Assembly (NCBI GenBank): GCA_045635745.1
Contig: JAZTWG010000033.1
Span: forward strand, 3,330 to 67,329
Length of the DNA: 64,000 bases
Direction: 5' to 3'
From: SIG78 sp045635745
Lineage (GTDB): Bacteria; Verrucomicrobiota; Lentisphaeria; Victivallales; Victivallaceae
The notes beneath the pieces were generated by a model. The model was given only the letters and a program-made list of their open reading frames with translations. It was not told where the DNA came from and did not search any database. Within the stretch, counting starts at the first letter, position 1; each line of letters opens with the position of its first letter. Position numbers and translations under genes: made by a program. This document shows, piece by piece, positions 16,400-25,853 of this stretch.

Positions 16400-18556
16400 T
16401 CAGCCCCTCGGGTAGGGCGGCAGACTGTTTAAAAATGTTTTGCCGTAGCGTTTGGTATTTATCCGGCTGTCGAGGATCACGATCATGCCGCTGTCCTGCT
16501 GCGAGCGGATCAATCGACCGGTGCCCTGCCGGAATTTCAGTACTGCTTCGGGCAGGGAATAATCGAAAAATGCGTTGCCGCCAGTCTGCTTTATCTTTTC
16601 GCACCGGCCCTGTGTAAGCGGGTGAGTGGGAACTGCAAACGGCAATTTGGTGATGATAACGTTGCTTAAACTTTCGCCGGGTACATCCACTCCGGTCCAG
16701 AAACTGTCGGTGCCGAACAGAACCGAGCGTACATCGCGCTTGAATTCGCTCAAAAGCATGGAGCGGGTCATATCTGCGCCCTGAATGAGCAGTTTGATCC
16801 CTTTGTGGAAAAGAAAACTTTCCAGCGCGTCAGCCGCTTTCCGCAGCATTGAATAACTGGTGAAAAGCACAAAAGCTTTGCCATCGCTCAAGCTTATGTA
16901 GTACTCTAAAGCTTTGAAGAGCTCCTGCTCGTAATTATCGTCAAACGGGTCGGGCATGGAATCTTCCACATAGAGTTTGACTTTTGCCGGATCAAATGGC
17001 GAACTCAACTGCCGGGTTATCCCGCGGGTGAAACCGGTGCGGCTGGCAAAATAGTTGAACCGGCGGTCCACTGTCAGCGTGGCGCTGGTGGCAATTACCG
17101 GAAAATCGCGGCTGAAGAGTTCATCGGCAAGGATATCGGCTACGTTCAACGGCGCCGATTGCAGAATCAGCTGGCGGGAATCTTCTTCCACCCAATATAC
17201 GTTGTCGGGCAGAGTCATATTGATAAACGCATGGATACTGTCAATATACATATCGCACTGACTCACCAGGCTTTCCAACTCGCTTCTGAAATCCGCATCG
17301 CTCTGTTCCATGGCGTAATCACCCAGCGCACAGCGGAAATCCATCAGCGGCGATTGCAGCGTGTTGACGAATATTCCGGAGCGCGTTACCGGGCGGATGG
17401 ACTCTTCGCTTTCGAGCAGATATTCCTGAAACTGTCCGAAAAAATCTTTGGCAAGACTCTTCAAAACCGCTGTTTCGCTGCGTAATTCCAGCGCATTGGA
17501 GCCTTTACGCATAAGCAGTCCGCGGGCGGTATCGGGGTTATACAGCTTGTTGAGCATGGCATTGAAGCCGTTATAGGTCAGATGCAGCCCGAGGTGCTGA
17601 GCGGCGTTATCTTCCAGCGTGTGGGCTTCGTCGATTATAACGCTGCCGTATACCGGGAGCAGACCGCCGCTTTCATCGCCGGAATCTATCTGCATGGCCA
17701 GATCGGTGAAAAACAATGCGTGGTTGGCTACGATCACATCGGCGCTTTCCCACTCGTTGCGGGCCTTGCGGTAAAAGCACTCGCGCTGGTAACGGCATTT
17801 GGGGAATGAACAGTTGCCGGCTTCACAGCATACATAGCTCCATGACTCATTGGCTACATGAAAATCCGCGCTGTCGCGGTTGCCATCGGTTGAATTTTCG
17901 CTCCAATGATAGATCCGGTCGATATCGCCCTGCATGCCGGGGTGGGGTATGTAATCGTTCTGGTGCTCGCCTGCTGCCAGCGACAACCGCCGCAGGCACA
18001 GATAGTTGCGGCGCCCCTTGGCGAGAGCCGCTTTGAATTTGATTTTCAGTAATTTCTGCAAAAGCGGCAGATCTTTATTTATCAACTGCTCCTGCAGACT
18101 GATCGTTTCGGTCGTTACCAATGCCGGTTTGCCGGTGAGTTTGCTGTAAAGGATCGCCGGCACCAGATAAGCAAAACTTTTACCGACTCCGGTGGGTGCC
18201 TCGATCGCAAGGTTTCTGTTGTCGATGAGCGCGTTGGCGCTTTCCATAGCCATCTGCTGCTGCTGAATACGGAATTCGTATGGTCTGCCGCCATATTGCG
18301 CGGCATCTTTAAGCGGACCGTTTTCAGCAAAAAAGTCGGCCACTTTTTTACGCAATTCCGCCCAATCTGCCGGTTTTATTTCCCCCGGCTGGGGCGGGTG
18401 GGTGAATTCGCCGGGCAGATCGCTGAATCTTACATTTTCTGCGCTGACAACCTGCTCCGGCACGGAGTCTTTTTCCGGAGCTGATTTCATGCCTTCAGGT
18501 ATATGATTTTCGATCAGGCATGCTTTGAGTAATTCCGAGGCCAAAGGCTTAATCAT
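16400..18556 (-). CDS. XPD/DinG-type ATP-dependent DNA helicase with iron-sulfur cysteines
   Basis: This superfamily 2 helicase of about 718 residues should unwind DNA 5' to 3'. Walker A is EAPTGVGKSFAYLVPA, the DEAH box is VIIDEAHTLEDNA, and motif VI is FRQGTGRLIRSQQDSG. Between Walker A and the DEAH box lies the cysteine set expected for a 4Fe-4S cluster (YVCCEAGNCSFPKCRYQREC). No N-terminal exonuclease is present, so it is closer to YoaA than to the exonuclease-fused DinG. I chose ATG 18556, which overlaps the stop of the gene before it as ATGATTAA; a GTG 18 bases upstream is possible. It is the last gene of the nusA operon. Confidence 0.88.
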   Translation of the reverse strand: MIKPLASELLKACLIENHIPEGMKSAPEKDSVPEQVVSAENVRFSDLPGEFTHPPQPGEIKPADWAELRKKVADFFAENGPLKDAAQYGGRPYEFRIQQQQMAMESANALIDNRNLAIEAPTGVGKSFAYLVPAILYSKLTGKPALVTTETISLQEQLINKDLPLLQKLLKIKFKAALAKGRRNYLCLRRLSLAAGEHQNDYIPHPGMQGDIDRIYHWSENSTDGNRDSADFHVANESWSYVCCEAGNCSFPKCRYQRECFYRKARNEWESADVIVANHALFFTDLAMQIDSGDESGGLLPVYGSVIIDEAHTLEDNAAQHLGLHLTYNGFNAMLNKLYNPDTARGLLMRKGSNALELRSETAVLKSLAKDFFGQFQEYLLESEESIRPVTRSGIFVNTLQSPLMDFRCALGDYAMEQSDADFRSELESLVSQCDMYIDSIHAFINMTLPDNVYWVEEDSRQLILQSAPLNVADILADELFSRDFPVIATSATLTVDRRFNYFASRTGFTRGITRQLSSPFDPAKVKLYVEDSMPDPFDDNYEQELFKALEYYISLSDGKAFVLFTSYSMLRKAADALESFLFHKGIKLLIQGADMTRSMLLSEFKRDVRSVLFGTDSFWTGVDVPGESLSNVIITKLPFAVPTHPLTQGRCEKIKQTGGNAFFDYSLPEAVLKFRQGTGRLIRSQQDSGMIVILDSRINTKRYGKTFLNSLPPYPRG

Positions 18557-20084
18557 TGCCGTCCAGCACCTCACGCAGGGCGTTCAGGGCTTCTTCGCCC
18601 TTTTCGAGCGCTTCTTCCACGCCATTGCGGAATTCATCGAAATTGAAATCTTCGCCCAGCGCCGCCGGAGCATTCAGCAGCTTGAGCGACTCATCGAGCA
18701 ATATCACCACTTCAGCCAGCGCTTCAAATAACTCCGGTTTGATCGTCAGCTCTTCCGACAATTCAGCCAGACTGGTCAGCAGCGAACAGCGATCTATGGT
18801 GAATTCCACGATCATACTGCGTAATTCGGCAGTTTCGTTATCGTATTCGCGCGGATAGTTTTCCAGCATTTCTTCAAAACGTTCTTCCAAAGCATTGAAG
18901 AAACACGCTTCCTGCATACCGTCGGCGAATTTCAGATCACTTTCTCCGAATGCACGCGCGTAGAAACTGTTGAAATCCAGATCGTGATTTTTGAAGTTAT
19001 CCATCAATATAGCATCGAGTTCCACCAAATTGAGCATGGCATAGAGCTTGGAAAGCATCTCTTCAAGCGTGCCGGTTTCGCCGGAGCCGATCGTGATATT
19101 TTCCGGAAGATCGCTGCTGCTATGTCCGTGATCGTGCCCGCAGGAGCAATGATCATGGTGATCGTGGCCACAGGAGCACATGCCGTCATCTTCTGCGCGC
19201 TTGACCAGCGTGCTGATGTCCTGATCGATGGTTATATCAAATACCGGGTCTTTCAGCAGAATTTCGTCCAGTGACATCTGCGGATTTTTCAGCAGACCGG
19301 GCTGGTTGAGCAATGCACAACAGATTTGTTCGATGATCGGCACCCCCGGCAGCAAATCACCGGTGACTTTTTCCAGCGATTTTTCCATTGCTTCGCGGTA
19401 GGCGGCGCATTTGGTTTTATTACGCAATTTGCCGTTTTCCAGCCGGAATTCGAAAATACCTTTATCGTAGTCCATAACTTTGACCATAAGTGCATCGCCT
19501 TCGGTAAATTGCGTTTCGCTGTAAAATTTCTGCATATCCAGCGCCGTGAGCTGCAATGTGGGGTTGGTAGAGCTCTGGGCACGGGCAATATTTTCGTTGG
19601 CTTCGGCGGCAAAAAAATCAAACAGTGTTTCTGCGCCCATCAGCAGGTGGTAATGTATGATCTCTTCGGCGCTGCCGGTAAAGGTGCGGCTGCTCTGGGC
19701 TTTGCGGGCCCCGGCTTCCTTAAAGGTGATTTCCGAAGGGAACAATTCGCTGTGCATAAACGGCACAAAGCGGTGTCCGGGGATCAGAATATTATTTTCG
19801 ATCTCCAAGGCATCCGGCACGATCAGGAACTCCTGACCATTGAAAAACTCTGCGGCATTCACATAGCTTTCGCCGGGAACTTCCGGCAGCAGCGCTTCGT
19901 GGTGCTCAAGCTCGCGGACAATCTGGAAAGTAAGTTTTTCCTTTTCTTCGGGATCGGTCACATTGCCGGCAAATTTCAGTACTTCATCGACGGTTATGAC
20001 TTTGATCTTGCGGTCAATAAGTTCATTGATAAAACGTTCAACCGGCATAACAGAACTGTTTTCTGCACTCTTTTGTTTGATCAT
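18549..20084 (-). CDS. Unknown protein with a Cys/His metal-binding loop
   Basis: I do not recognise this 511-residue family. It is acidic, mostly helical, with no signal peptide or membrane span. Its striking feature is a loop at about residues 298-322 in which CSCGHDHHDH is followed at once by CSCGHDHGH, giving four Cys and about nine His within some 20 residues. This is the kind of segment seen in nickel, zinc or cobalt chaperones. The end of the protein is strongly acidic and may be coiled coil. It lies 21 bases after truB and its stop overlaps the helicase start, so it is made with an iron-sulfur helicase; a role in metal supply is only a guess. Confidence 0.6.
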   Translation of the reverse strand: MIKQKSAENSSVMPVERFINELIDRKIKVITVDEVLKFAGNVTDPEEKEKLTFQIVRELEHHEALLPEVPGESYVNAAEFFNGQEFLIVPDALEIENNILIPGHRFVPFMHSELFPSEITFKEAGARKAQSSRTFTGSAEEIIHYHLLMGAETLFDFFAAEANENIARAQSSTNPTLQLTALDMQKFYSETQFTEGDALMVKVMDYDKGIFEFRLENGKLRNKTKCAAYREAMEKSLEKVTGDLLPGVPIIEQICCALLNQPGLLKNPQMSLDEILLKDPVFDITIDQDISTLVKRAEDDGMCSCGHDHHDHCSCGHDHGHSSSDLPENITIGSGETGTLEEMLSKLYAMLNLVELDAILMDNFKNHDLDFNSFYARAFGESDLKFADGMQEACFFNALEERFEEMLENYPREYDNETAELRSMIVEFTIDRCSLLTSLAELSEELTIKPELFEALAEVVILLDESLKLLNAPAALGEDFNFDEFRNGVEEALEKGEEALNALREVLDGND

Positions 20085-20105
20085 TTGGCAACTCCACTTG
20101 GCAAT

Positions 20106-20876
20106 TTACTGCCGGCGCGAGGCTTCGGCGGCGATCTTCAGGGCCTTTTCGTAAAGGAATTTTTCCACAAACTCTTTGAGATCTGCCTGTTCAAAAGTTT
20201 TCAGGGTATCCACGCTTACGGCATCTGCAATGGAAAATTTACCCACGCTGGTGCGGCGCAACGCACTCAATGCCGCTCCGCAACCGAGTTTTTTGCCGAT
20301 ATCGGCGGCCAGAGTTCTGACGTATGTACCTTTGCTGCAGTGCACTGTAAAATCGCATTCGGGCAGCTCTATGCGGCTGGTGCTGATATCAAAAATTTCG
20401 ATCGGCCGCGGCTCCCGTTCGATTTCTTTGCCTTCCCGGGCGAGTTCATAAAGCCGCTTGCCGTCTTTCTTCAATGCCGAGACCATGGGCGGTATTTGCA
20501 TGGATTTACCCATAAAAGAGTTGACCGTACTTTGGAGTGCTTCAGGGGTAACGTGCGAATAATCGCTTTCGCGGATTATGGTGCCATCCATATCTTCGGT
20601 ATCGGTTTCCACCCCCAGTTTGAGGGTCGCTTCGTAGACTTTATCAACTCCGCTCAAGGCGCCGCTCAAACGGGTGAATTTGCCCAGCACCAGCACCAGC
20701 AGACCGGTTGCCGCCGGATCGAGGGTGCCGCAATGGCCGACTTTGGGAATATTGAATCTTGCCCGTACAAAGTTTACCACATCAAAACTCGTCCAGGTAA
20801 GCGGTTTATCCACCAGCAATATTGCATCTGTTGCCAGAATGGGCAACCGGTGTTTTTTGGGGTCAAATTTTCTCAT
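20106..20876 (-). CDS. truB: tRNA pseudouridine(55) synthase TruB
   Basis: TruB makes pseudouridine 55 in the T loop of tRNAs. The 256-residue protein has the catalytic motif GHCGTLDPAATG, with Asp53 as nucleophile, the opening LLVDKPLTWTSFDVV, and the VHCSKGTYVRTLAADIG segment. It is shorter than the E. coli enzyme and appears to lack a full C-terminal PUA domain. The ATG overlaps the stop of nrnA by one base (TGATG), so it is translationally coupled in the classical nusA-infB-rbfA-truB order. Confidence 0.95.
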   Translation of the reverse strand: MRKFDPKKHRLPILATDAILLVDKPLTWTSFDVVNFVRARFNIPKVGHCGTLDPAATGLLVLVLGKFTRLSGALSGVDKVYEATLKLGVETDTEDMDGTIIRESDYSHVTPEALQSTVNSFMGKSMQIPPMVSALKKDGKRLYELAREGKEIEREPRPIEIFDISTSRIELPECDFTVHCSKGTYVRTLAADIGKKLGCGAALSALRRTSVGKFSIADAVSVDTLKTFEQADLKEFVEKFLYEKALKIAAEASRRQ

Positions 20877-21880
20877 CAGGCAAGATCTTTCAATTCTTCA
20901 GCGCTGAAAAGGCACTTTACTTCCCGTTCAAAAAATGCCGAAGCTTCTTCAAAATTATTAAAATTCATACTCATTCCCGCAGCCATGGCGTGTCCGCCGC
21001 CATTGAACTTGCGGGCCATATCGATCACCGGTCGCGCCGGATTTTTTGACCGCATACTTATGCGGTAGCTGTTGCCGTTGCGGCGGCTGATTATTGCCAC
21101 TACTTCGGTGCCGGCAATCGCCCGCAACTGGTCGATCACTCCTTCGGCATTACGCAAATCAAAAGCGTATTTATCCAGCAGTTCCTGCGGCACGATCGAC
21201 CATGCCACACGGTTGCCGCAAGTCCAGAAAAGGTATTTATCCAGCAATTCAGCTTCAAAACGCTGTTGGTTGTAGGGCTTGTTGAAATAGATCTGATTTA
21301 CCACTTTGTTGAGCTTTGCACCGTATTCCAGCAGCCTGGCACCCGAACGCAGCGCCGCCGGATCGGTATTATCGAAACGGAACCCGCCGGTATCGGTCAG
21401 CAGCCCCATCAGAAAGAAATTTACGCTGCTTTCCGGCAAGGTGCTGCCGAAACTTTCGCAAAGTTCAAAGGCCATTTCGGCCGTTGCCGCCCGATGCGCC
21501 AGCAGGTTCCACTTGCCGTAGCCGGGATTGTCCGGGTGGTGATCGATAAGCTGCAGCCGGTTTTGTACACAACTTGGCACACCGCCATCTTTGGCAAAGC
21601 CTGCCCGCTGTGGAACTGCGGTATCCAGCAGGATTATCAGATCGAATCGGGCAATATTTTCCGGCAGTGCGGTCAGAAAATCATATTCCTGCAAACTGTA
21701 CAGTTCCGGAATGCCGTCGGGCAGCAGTACGGAGCAGTTTTTGTTCTGACTTTTCAGAAATTCCGCCATGCCCAGCGTGGAGCCGATGGCATCGCCATCG
21801 GGCTTGAGGTGGGTAGCCAGCAGAATATTTTCCGCCTGCAGTATGCGGTTTCTCACTTCAGCAAAACGATCTTCACTCAT
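20876..21880 (-). CDS. nrnA: Bifunctional oligoribonuclease/PAP phosphatase NrnA
   Basis: This 334-residue DHH/DHHA1 phosphoesterase degrades nano-RNAs and dephosphorylates pAp. The metal-binding motifs are THLKPDGDAIGS (Asp28 and Asp30), LLDTA, and IDHHPDN; the DHHA1 domain ends with the substrate-binding GGGHAMAAG near residue 300. I chose ATG 21880, which overlaps the end of rbfA by eight bases and has GGAG nine bases upstream; a longer frame exists but runs back into rbfA. The position between rbfA and truB is common in many bacteria. Confidence 0.93.
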   Translation of the reverse strand: MSEDRFAEVRNRILQAENILLATHLKPDGDAIGSTLGMAEFLKSQNKNCSVLLPDGIPELYSLQEYDFLTALPENIARFDLIILLDTAVPQRAGFAKDGGVPSCVQNRLQLIDHHPDNPGYGKWNLLAHRAATAEMAFELCESFGSTLPESSVNFFLMGLLTDTGGFRFDNTDPAALRSGARLLEYGAKLNKVVNQIYFNKPYNQQRFEAELLDKYLFWTCGNRVAWSIVPQELLDKYAFDLRNAEGVIDQLRAIAGTEVVAIISRRNGNSYRISMRSKNPARPVIDMARKFNGGGHAMAAGMSMNFNNFEEASAFFEREVKCLFSAEELKDLA

Positions 21881-22256
21881 CGCTTTCTCCGGCAGGATTC
21901 TGATTGCTTTCCATTTCTTCAAGCAGCGCAAATACCCGGTCGCCGGCGGCTACACGTTTGTCGATGCGGAAGTTCAGCACCGGCGTGTGCTTAAAGCCCA
22001 GCGTACGCGCCATATCGCGTTGAAAATCGCAACGCACCGCATTGAGATTTTCCAGCACCATGCGGTTGGTGATCTTGTCGCCGCCGAAAATACTGACGCT
22101 TACGGTGGCATTGCGTAAATCCACCGAGGTGCGCACTTCGGTCACCGATACCAGCACCGAGGCTGACGGCGATATCGAATAGCGCGTGATAAGCGAACTC
22201 AATTCGCGCTTGATAAGTTCATTCACCCGGGTCAACCGGTCAGGAGCAGCACCCAT
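21873..22256 (-). CDS. rbfA: Ribosome-binding factor A
   Basis: RbfA helps 30S maturation by binding near the 5' end of 16S rRNA. The 127-residue protein shows the KH-like family pattern: RVNELIKRELSSLITR helix, SVTEVRTSVDLRNATVSVSIFG strands, RCDFQRDMARTLGFKHTPVLNFRID. It starts 12 bases after infB with AAGGAG upstream, and its 3' end overlaps nrnA. The protein ends with a short acidic tail after FALLEEMES. Confidence 0.94.
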   Translation of the reverse strand: MGAAPDRLTRVNELIKRELSSLITRYSISPSASVLVSVTEVRTSVDLRNATVSVSIFGGDKITNRMVLENLNAVRCDFQRDMARTLGFKHTPVLNFRIDKRVAAGDRVFALLEEMESNQNPAGESDE

Positions 22257-22268
22257 GATGTTTTCTCC

Positions 22269-24359
22269 TTACAGAGTAGCTTTTTTCAATTCGATTTCAT
22301 AAAGATCGATCACGTCGCCTTCGATGAAATCGGCAAAGTTATCCAGTCTGATACCGCATTCCAACCCGGCGCGGACTTCTTTTACATCGTCCTGGAAACG
22401 GCGCAGCGAGGCCACTTCGCCATTGTAAATAAGCTGGTTGTTGCGGAATACTCGCGCTTTGCTGCCGACTTTGACCACACCATCTTCCACCAGACAGCCG
22501 CAGACTTTGGGCCCTTTATTAAGTTCAAAAATCTGCAGGATCCTGGCTTTCCCCAGTTCTTTTTCGCGTTTTTCAGGTTCAAGCCGGCCGGTCAGAGCAT
22601 CGGTGATATCTTCGAGCAATTCGTAGATAATGCTGTAAAGGCGGATCTCCACTTTGGATTTTTCGGCAATATCGTTCACGCCCGGGTTTACCCGCACGTG
22701 GAAACCTACTACAATAGCATCGCTTGCTGCTGCGAGGGTCACATCGTTTTCAGTAATAGCGCCTACACCGTTCATAACCACTTCCACACCGATCTTGTCG
22801 CTGGGCAGCTGTTTGAGCGATTCTTCGATGGCTTCGCCGGAACCGCGCACGTCGGACTTGATGATCAAACGCAGACTCTTGTGTTCCTGTTCGTTGAGCT
22901 TGCTGAACAAATCTTCGGCACTGCTGATTGTCTGATTGGCAAGGTGCAGCGCTCTGCTGGCGGCGCGGCGCTGTTCGGCTTCCTGACGGGCCGCCTTTTC
23001 ATTGACACAAGTCACCAGTTTGTCGGCGGCTTCCGGCACGCCGGAGAGACCAACTACTTTTACCGGCGTACTGGGGCCGGCACTCTTGATGCGTACTCCG
23101 CGGTCGTTGATCAGAGTCTTGACCCGGCCGAATTCTTCACCGGCAAGCACTACATCGCCCACCGAAAGGGTACCATTCTGCACCAGAATACTGGCGGTGG
23201 GCCCGAGGCCGTTTTCCACCTGTGCTTCGAGTACCGTACCGATGGCCGGACGCTTGGGGTTGGCTTTCAGATCCAGCATTTCAGCTTCCAGCAGGATACG
23301 TTCGAGCAAATCGTCGATACCGGCGCCGGTTTTGGCAGAAACTTTGACCACACCCACGGTGCCGCCCCAATCTTCACAAGTCAGGTTGTTCTGCTGCATG
23401 TGCAGATAAATACGGTCAGGATCGGCATCGGGCAGGTCGATCTTGTTGATCGCCACGATCAGCGGCACTTTGGCCGCGAGGGCGTGGTTCATGGCTTCCA
23501 CCGTCTGGGGCATAAAGCCGTCGTCGGCGGCTACCACCAGCACTACAATATCTGTTACATTGGCACCGCGGGCACGCATACTGGTAAAAGCCGCGTGTCC
23601 GGGGGTGTCGATAAAAGTGATGGGTTTGCCGTTGAATACCACGGTCGAAGCCCCGATATGCTGGGTGATACGGCCGGATTCGCCATCCACAACGTGAGTA
23701 TTGCGTACTCTGTCCTGCAGCGAGGTCTTGCCGTGGTCAACATGGCCCATAAAAGTTACAACCGGCGGACGTTCCGGCAGTTCTGCCGGATCGGCCGCTG
23801 CGGGCATTTCGTAATCGTTTTCCGCTTCCAGAGAGGCTTTCTTTTCCACCTGAACGATTTCCAGTTCCAAGCTGAAATTCTTCAAAAGTTTACGCAAGGT
23901 GTTTTCGGAAATCGGCTGGTTGATGCTCAAAAGTTCACCGAGCTTCATGAGTTCGCCAATGACTTCATTGGGCTTTTTGCCAATAGCTTCGGCTACATTT
24001 TTTACAATGAAAGGTGCAGAAAGTCTGGCCACACCATCGACTACCGCACCACCGGCGGCCGGTGCGGAATCGTTGCGGTTTTCTTTATTTTTGCCGGGCT
24101 TGCCGGGCTTGCCGGAGCGTTCAAACTCCTCTTTGCCGCGGCTTTTCTGCTTATTGCGCGGACGGTCATCTTTGACCGACGGGGCGTCATCGCCGTGGTA
24201 AAGCTCGTCGAAAAGCATTTCCACGAGTTCGACCATATCTTCCGGTATCTGGGAGCTGGCGGCTTTTACGCTTACACCCTGACGGGTCAGCTCGGCAATA
24301 ACTTCTTCTACAGATACTTTATAAGTTTCTGCCAGATCTTTGACTTTAAGTTTTTTCAT
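22269..24359 (-). CDS. infB: Translation initiation factor IF-2
   Basis: This GTPase places fMet-tRNA in the ribosomal P site. The 696-residue protein has an N-terminal IF2_N domain (residues 1-50), a short charged linker rich in Lys, Gly and Pro (about 60-105), a second IF2_N-like domain (about 110-175), and then the G domain with GHVDHGKTS near residue 206, DTPGHAAF and NKIDLPDA. The two beta-barrel domains and the C-terminal fMet-binding domain follow to the end. The N-terminal linker is short compared with E. coli. ATG 24359 has GGGGG nine bases upstream and is preferred over a TTG six bases earlier. It follows nusA by 18 bases. Confidence 0.97.
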   Translation of the reverse strand: MKKLKVKDLAETYKVSVEEVIAELTRQGVSVKAASSQIPEDMVELVEMLFDELYHGDDAPSVKDDRPRNKQKSRGKEEFERSGKPGKPGKNKENRNDSAPAAGGAVVDGVARLSAPFIVKNVAEAIGKKPNEVIGELMKLGELLSINQPISENTLRKLLKNFSLELEIVQVEKKASLEAENDYEMPAAADPAELPERPPVVTFMGHVDHGKTSLQDRVRNTHVVDGESGRITQHIGASTVVFNGKPITFIDTPGHAAFTSMRARGANVTDIVVLVVAADDGFMPQTVEAMNHALAAKVPLIVAINKIDLPDADPDRIYLHMQQNNLTCEDWGGTVGVVKVSAKTGAGIDDLLERILLEAEMLDLKANPKRPAIGTVLEAQVENGLGPTASILVQNGTLSVGDVVLAGEEFGRVKTLINDRGVRIKSAGPSTPVKVVGLSGVPEAADKLVTCVNEKAARQEAEQRRAASRALHLANQTISSAEDLFSKLNEQEHKSLRLIIKSDVRGSGEAIEESLKQLPSDKIGVEVVMNGVGAITENDVTLAAASDAIVVGFHVRVNPGVNDIAEKSKVEIRLYSIIYELLEDITDALTGRLEPEKREKELGKARILQIFELNKGPKVCGCLVEDGVVKVGSKARVFRNNQLIYNGEVASLRRFQDDVKEVRAGLECGIRLDNFADFIEGDVIDLYEIELKKATL

Positions 24360-24377
24360 AATCAAAAGCCCCCTTTT

Positions 24378-25616
24378 TTATTCCGCATCCAACTGGTCCA
24401 GAGCTGATTGCAGGGCATCGGCATCGATCCCCGGCAGATTCATGAGTTCTTCGGCATCGGCTTCCAGAAGATCATCGCAAGTGAGATAACCGTTGGAAAC
24501 CAGTACTTCTGCGGTGATCTTGTCGAGTTTTGCCGCAGAAGCCAGCGAGTTGACCGCCTGTGCGATCTTATCTTCCAGTGTGGAAGCTTTGGCGCTTTCT
24601 TCGATCTGTATATTGATGTTCCAGGCAATGAGTTTGGAGCTCAAACGCACATTCTGCGCCCGTTTCCCGAATGCCAGTTTGCTCTGTTCGGGGGTTACAT
24701 GCACCACCAGTTCGCGTTTGGCTTCGTTGACCGTTACCGATTGGATATTGGCCGGCTGCAGCGCATTGGCGGCATATTGCTTTATATCGCTGCTCCACGG
24801 CACGATGTCGATCCGTTCATTGCCCAGTTCCTTGGTGATCTCTTTGACCCGGGTACCGCGCACGCCCACGCAAGCACCCACCGGGTCGATGCGTTCGTCG
24901 TTGCTTTTGACAGCCACTTTGCTGCGGCTGCCGACTTCGCGGGAAATACCCATGATTTCCACCGTGCCGTCGTGGATTTCGCTGACTTCGCGTTCAAAAA
25001 GTGCGCGGACGAAATCCGGATGACTGCGCGACACGATCAGGCTCGGACCTGCTGCTTCGGTATCGACTTTAAGCAGTACGGCGTGGATGTTTTCGCCGGG
25101 CAGATACTGTTCGCCCGGAATTTTTTCCTTGCTGGTGAGGATGCCTTCGGCTTTGCCGAAAGTGATGATCAGCGATCCGGATTCAAAACGTTTTACTGTG
25201 CCGCTGATAAGATGGCCGACGCGATCGGCAAATTCAGCATATACGATCTCTTTTTCCGCCTTGCGGAGCTGCTGCTGGATCGCCTGTTTGGCGCTCTGCG
25301 CTGCTATGCGCCCGAAGTTGCGCGGCGTAACTTCCCAATCTACGATATCGCCGACTTTGGCTTCGGGGTAACGCTCCTGGGCGCGGGCGATGATCAACTG
25401 GTCCGCCGTGGGCAGATGATCGACAACTTCAAGTTTGGCCCAGGCTCGGATCTCTCCGGTACGGGGATCGATTTTTACGGTAATGTCGTTGGCGGGGTGG
25501 ATGCTCTTTTTGGATGCCGAAAGGATCGCCGCTTCCAGCGCTCCTACCAACTGATCGCGGTTGATGCCGCGTTCCTGTTCGATGTACTCCAGAATAGTCA
25601 GCAGTTCATTGTTCAT
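24378..25616 (-). CDS. nusA: Transcription termination/antitermination factor NusA
   Basis: NusA binds RNA polymerase and modulates pausing, intrinsic termination and antitermination. The 412-residue protein has the polymerase-binding N-terminus, an S1 domain (about 130-200, GHLISGTVKRFESGSLIITFGKAEG), KH1 and KH2 (GACVGVRGTRVKEITKELGNERIDIVPW and the AFGKRAQNVRLSSKL segment), and a short helix-hairpin-helix end (GYLTCDDLLEADAEELMNLPGID). It heads the operon. No rimP precedes it, which is unusual for this cluster; the space upstream holds a candidate terminated RNA instead. Confidence 0.96.
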   Translation of the reverse strand: MNNELLTILEYIEQERGINRDQLVGALEAAILSASKKSIHPANDITVKIDPRTGEIRAWAKLEVVDHLPTADQLIIARAQERYPEAKVGDIVDWEVTPRNFGRIAAQSAKQAIQQQLRKAEKEIVYAEFADRVGHLISGTVKRFESGSLIITFGKAEGILTSKEKIPGEQYLPGENIHAVLLKVDTEAAGPSLIVSRSHPDFVRALFEREVSEIHDGTVEIMGISREVGSRSKVAVKSNDERIDPVGACVGVRGTRVKEITKELGNERIDIVPWSSDIKQYAANALQPANIQSVTVNEAKRELVVHVTPEQSKLAFGKRAQNVRLSSKLIAWNINIQIEESAKASTLEDKIAQAVNSLASAAKLDKITAEVLVSNGYLTCDDLLEADAEELMNLPGIDADALQSALDQLDAE

Positions 25617-25712
25617 TTTTTTATTCTCCTATCTCAATAATCTCTGTTTATTTCAAAATCTGACAATCAGCCGTGCGGTTGGCATATGCTCCGCAACTTG
25701 TTGATAAATAAC

Positions 25713-25818
25713 AAAAAAAGCGGACCGGATCTCCGAGCCACTTTACATTCATGCGTTTTACAGTAACGCCCATGTCGTGGAAAACGCATGAGCTGTTTTT
25801 CAACGCCCGTGAGCTTTC
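25713..25818 (-). ncRNA. Candidate small RNA or nusA-operon leader with terminator
   Basis: A predicted start near 25818 lies 7 bases after a -10 box. The RNA would contain a perfect 10-base inverted repeat (25781-25790 with 25750-25759, spacer 21). It would end in a hairpin at 25741-25720 with nine paired positions, one mismatch and two G-U pairs around an AGAT loop, followed by seven U (25719-25713). The sequence ACGGGCGTT / ATGGGCGTT occurs twice inside. I match it to no known RNA class. It could act as an attenuator for nusA or as an independent RNA. Confidence 0.5.
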
Positions 25819-25824
25819 GTTATT

Positions 25825-25853
25825 AATATACAATATAAATGCCAAACTATCAA
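25825..25853 (-). promoter_or_regulatory. Promoter for the candidate RNA upstream of nusA
   Basis: On the minus strand TTGATA (25853-25848) and TATATT (25830-25825) are 17 bases apart. This is the best promoter in the region and probably also feeds the nusA operon by readthrough. Confidence 0.6.

Noticed and set aside
25648..25845. 65-codon frame upstream of nusA on the minus strand
   Set aside because: It starts inside a promoter and reads through two hairpins and a terminator, so an RNA element fits better; no resemblance to RimP.
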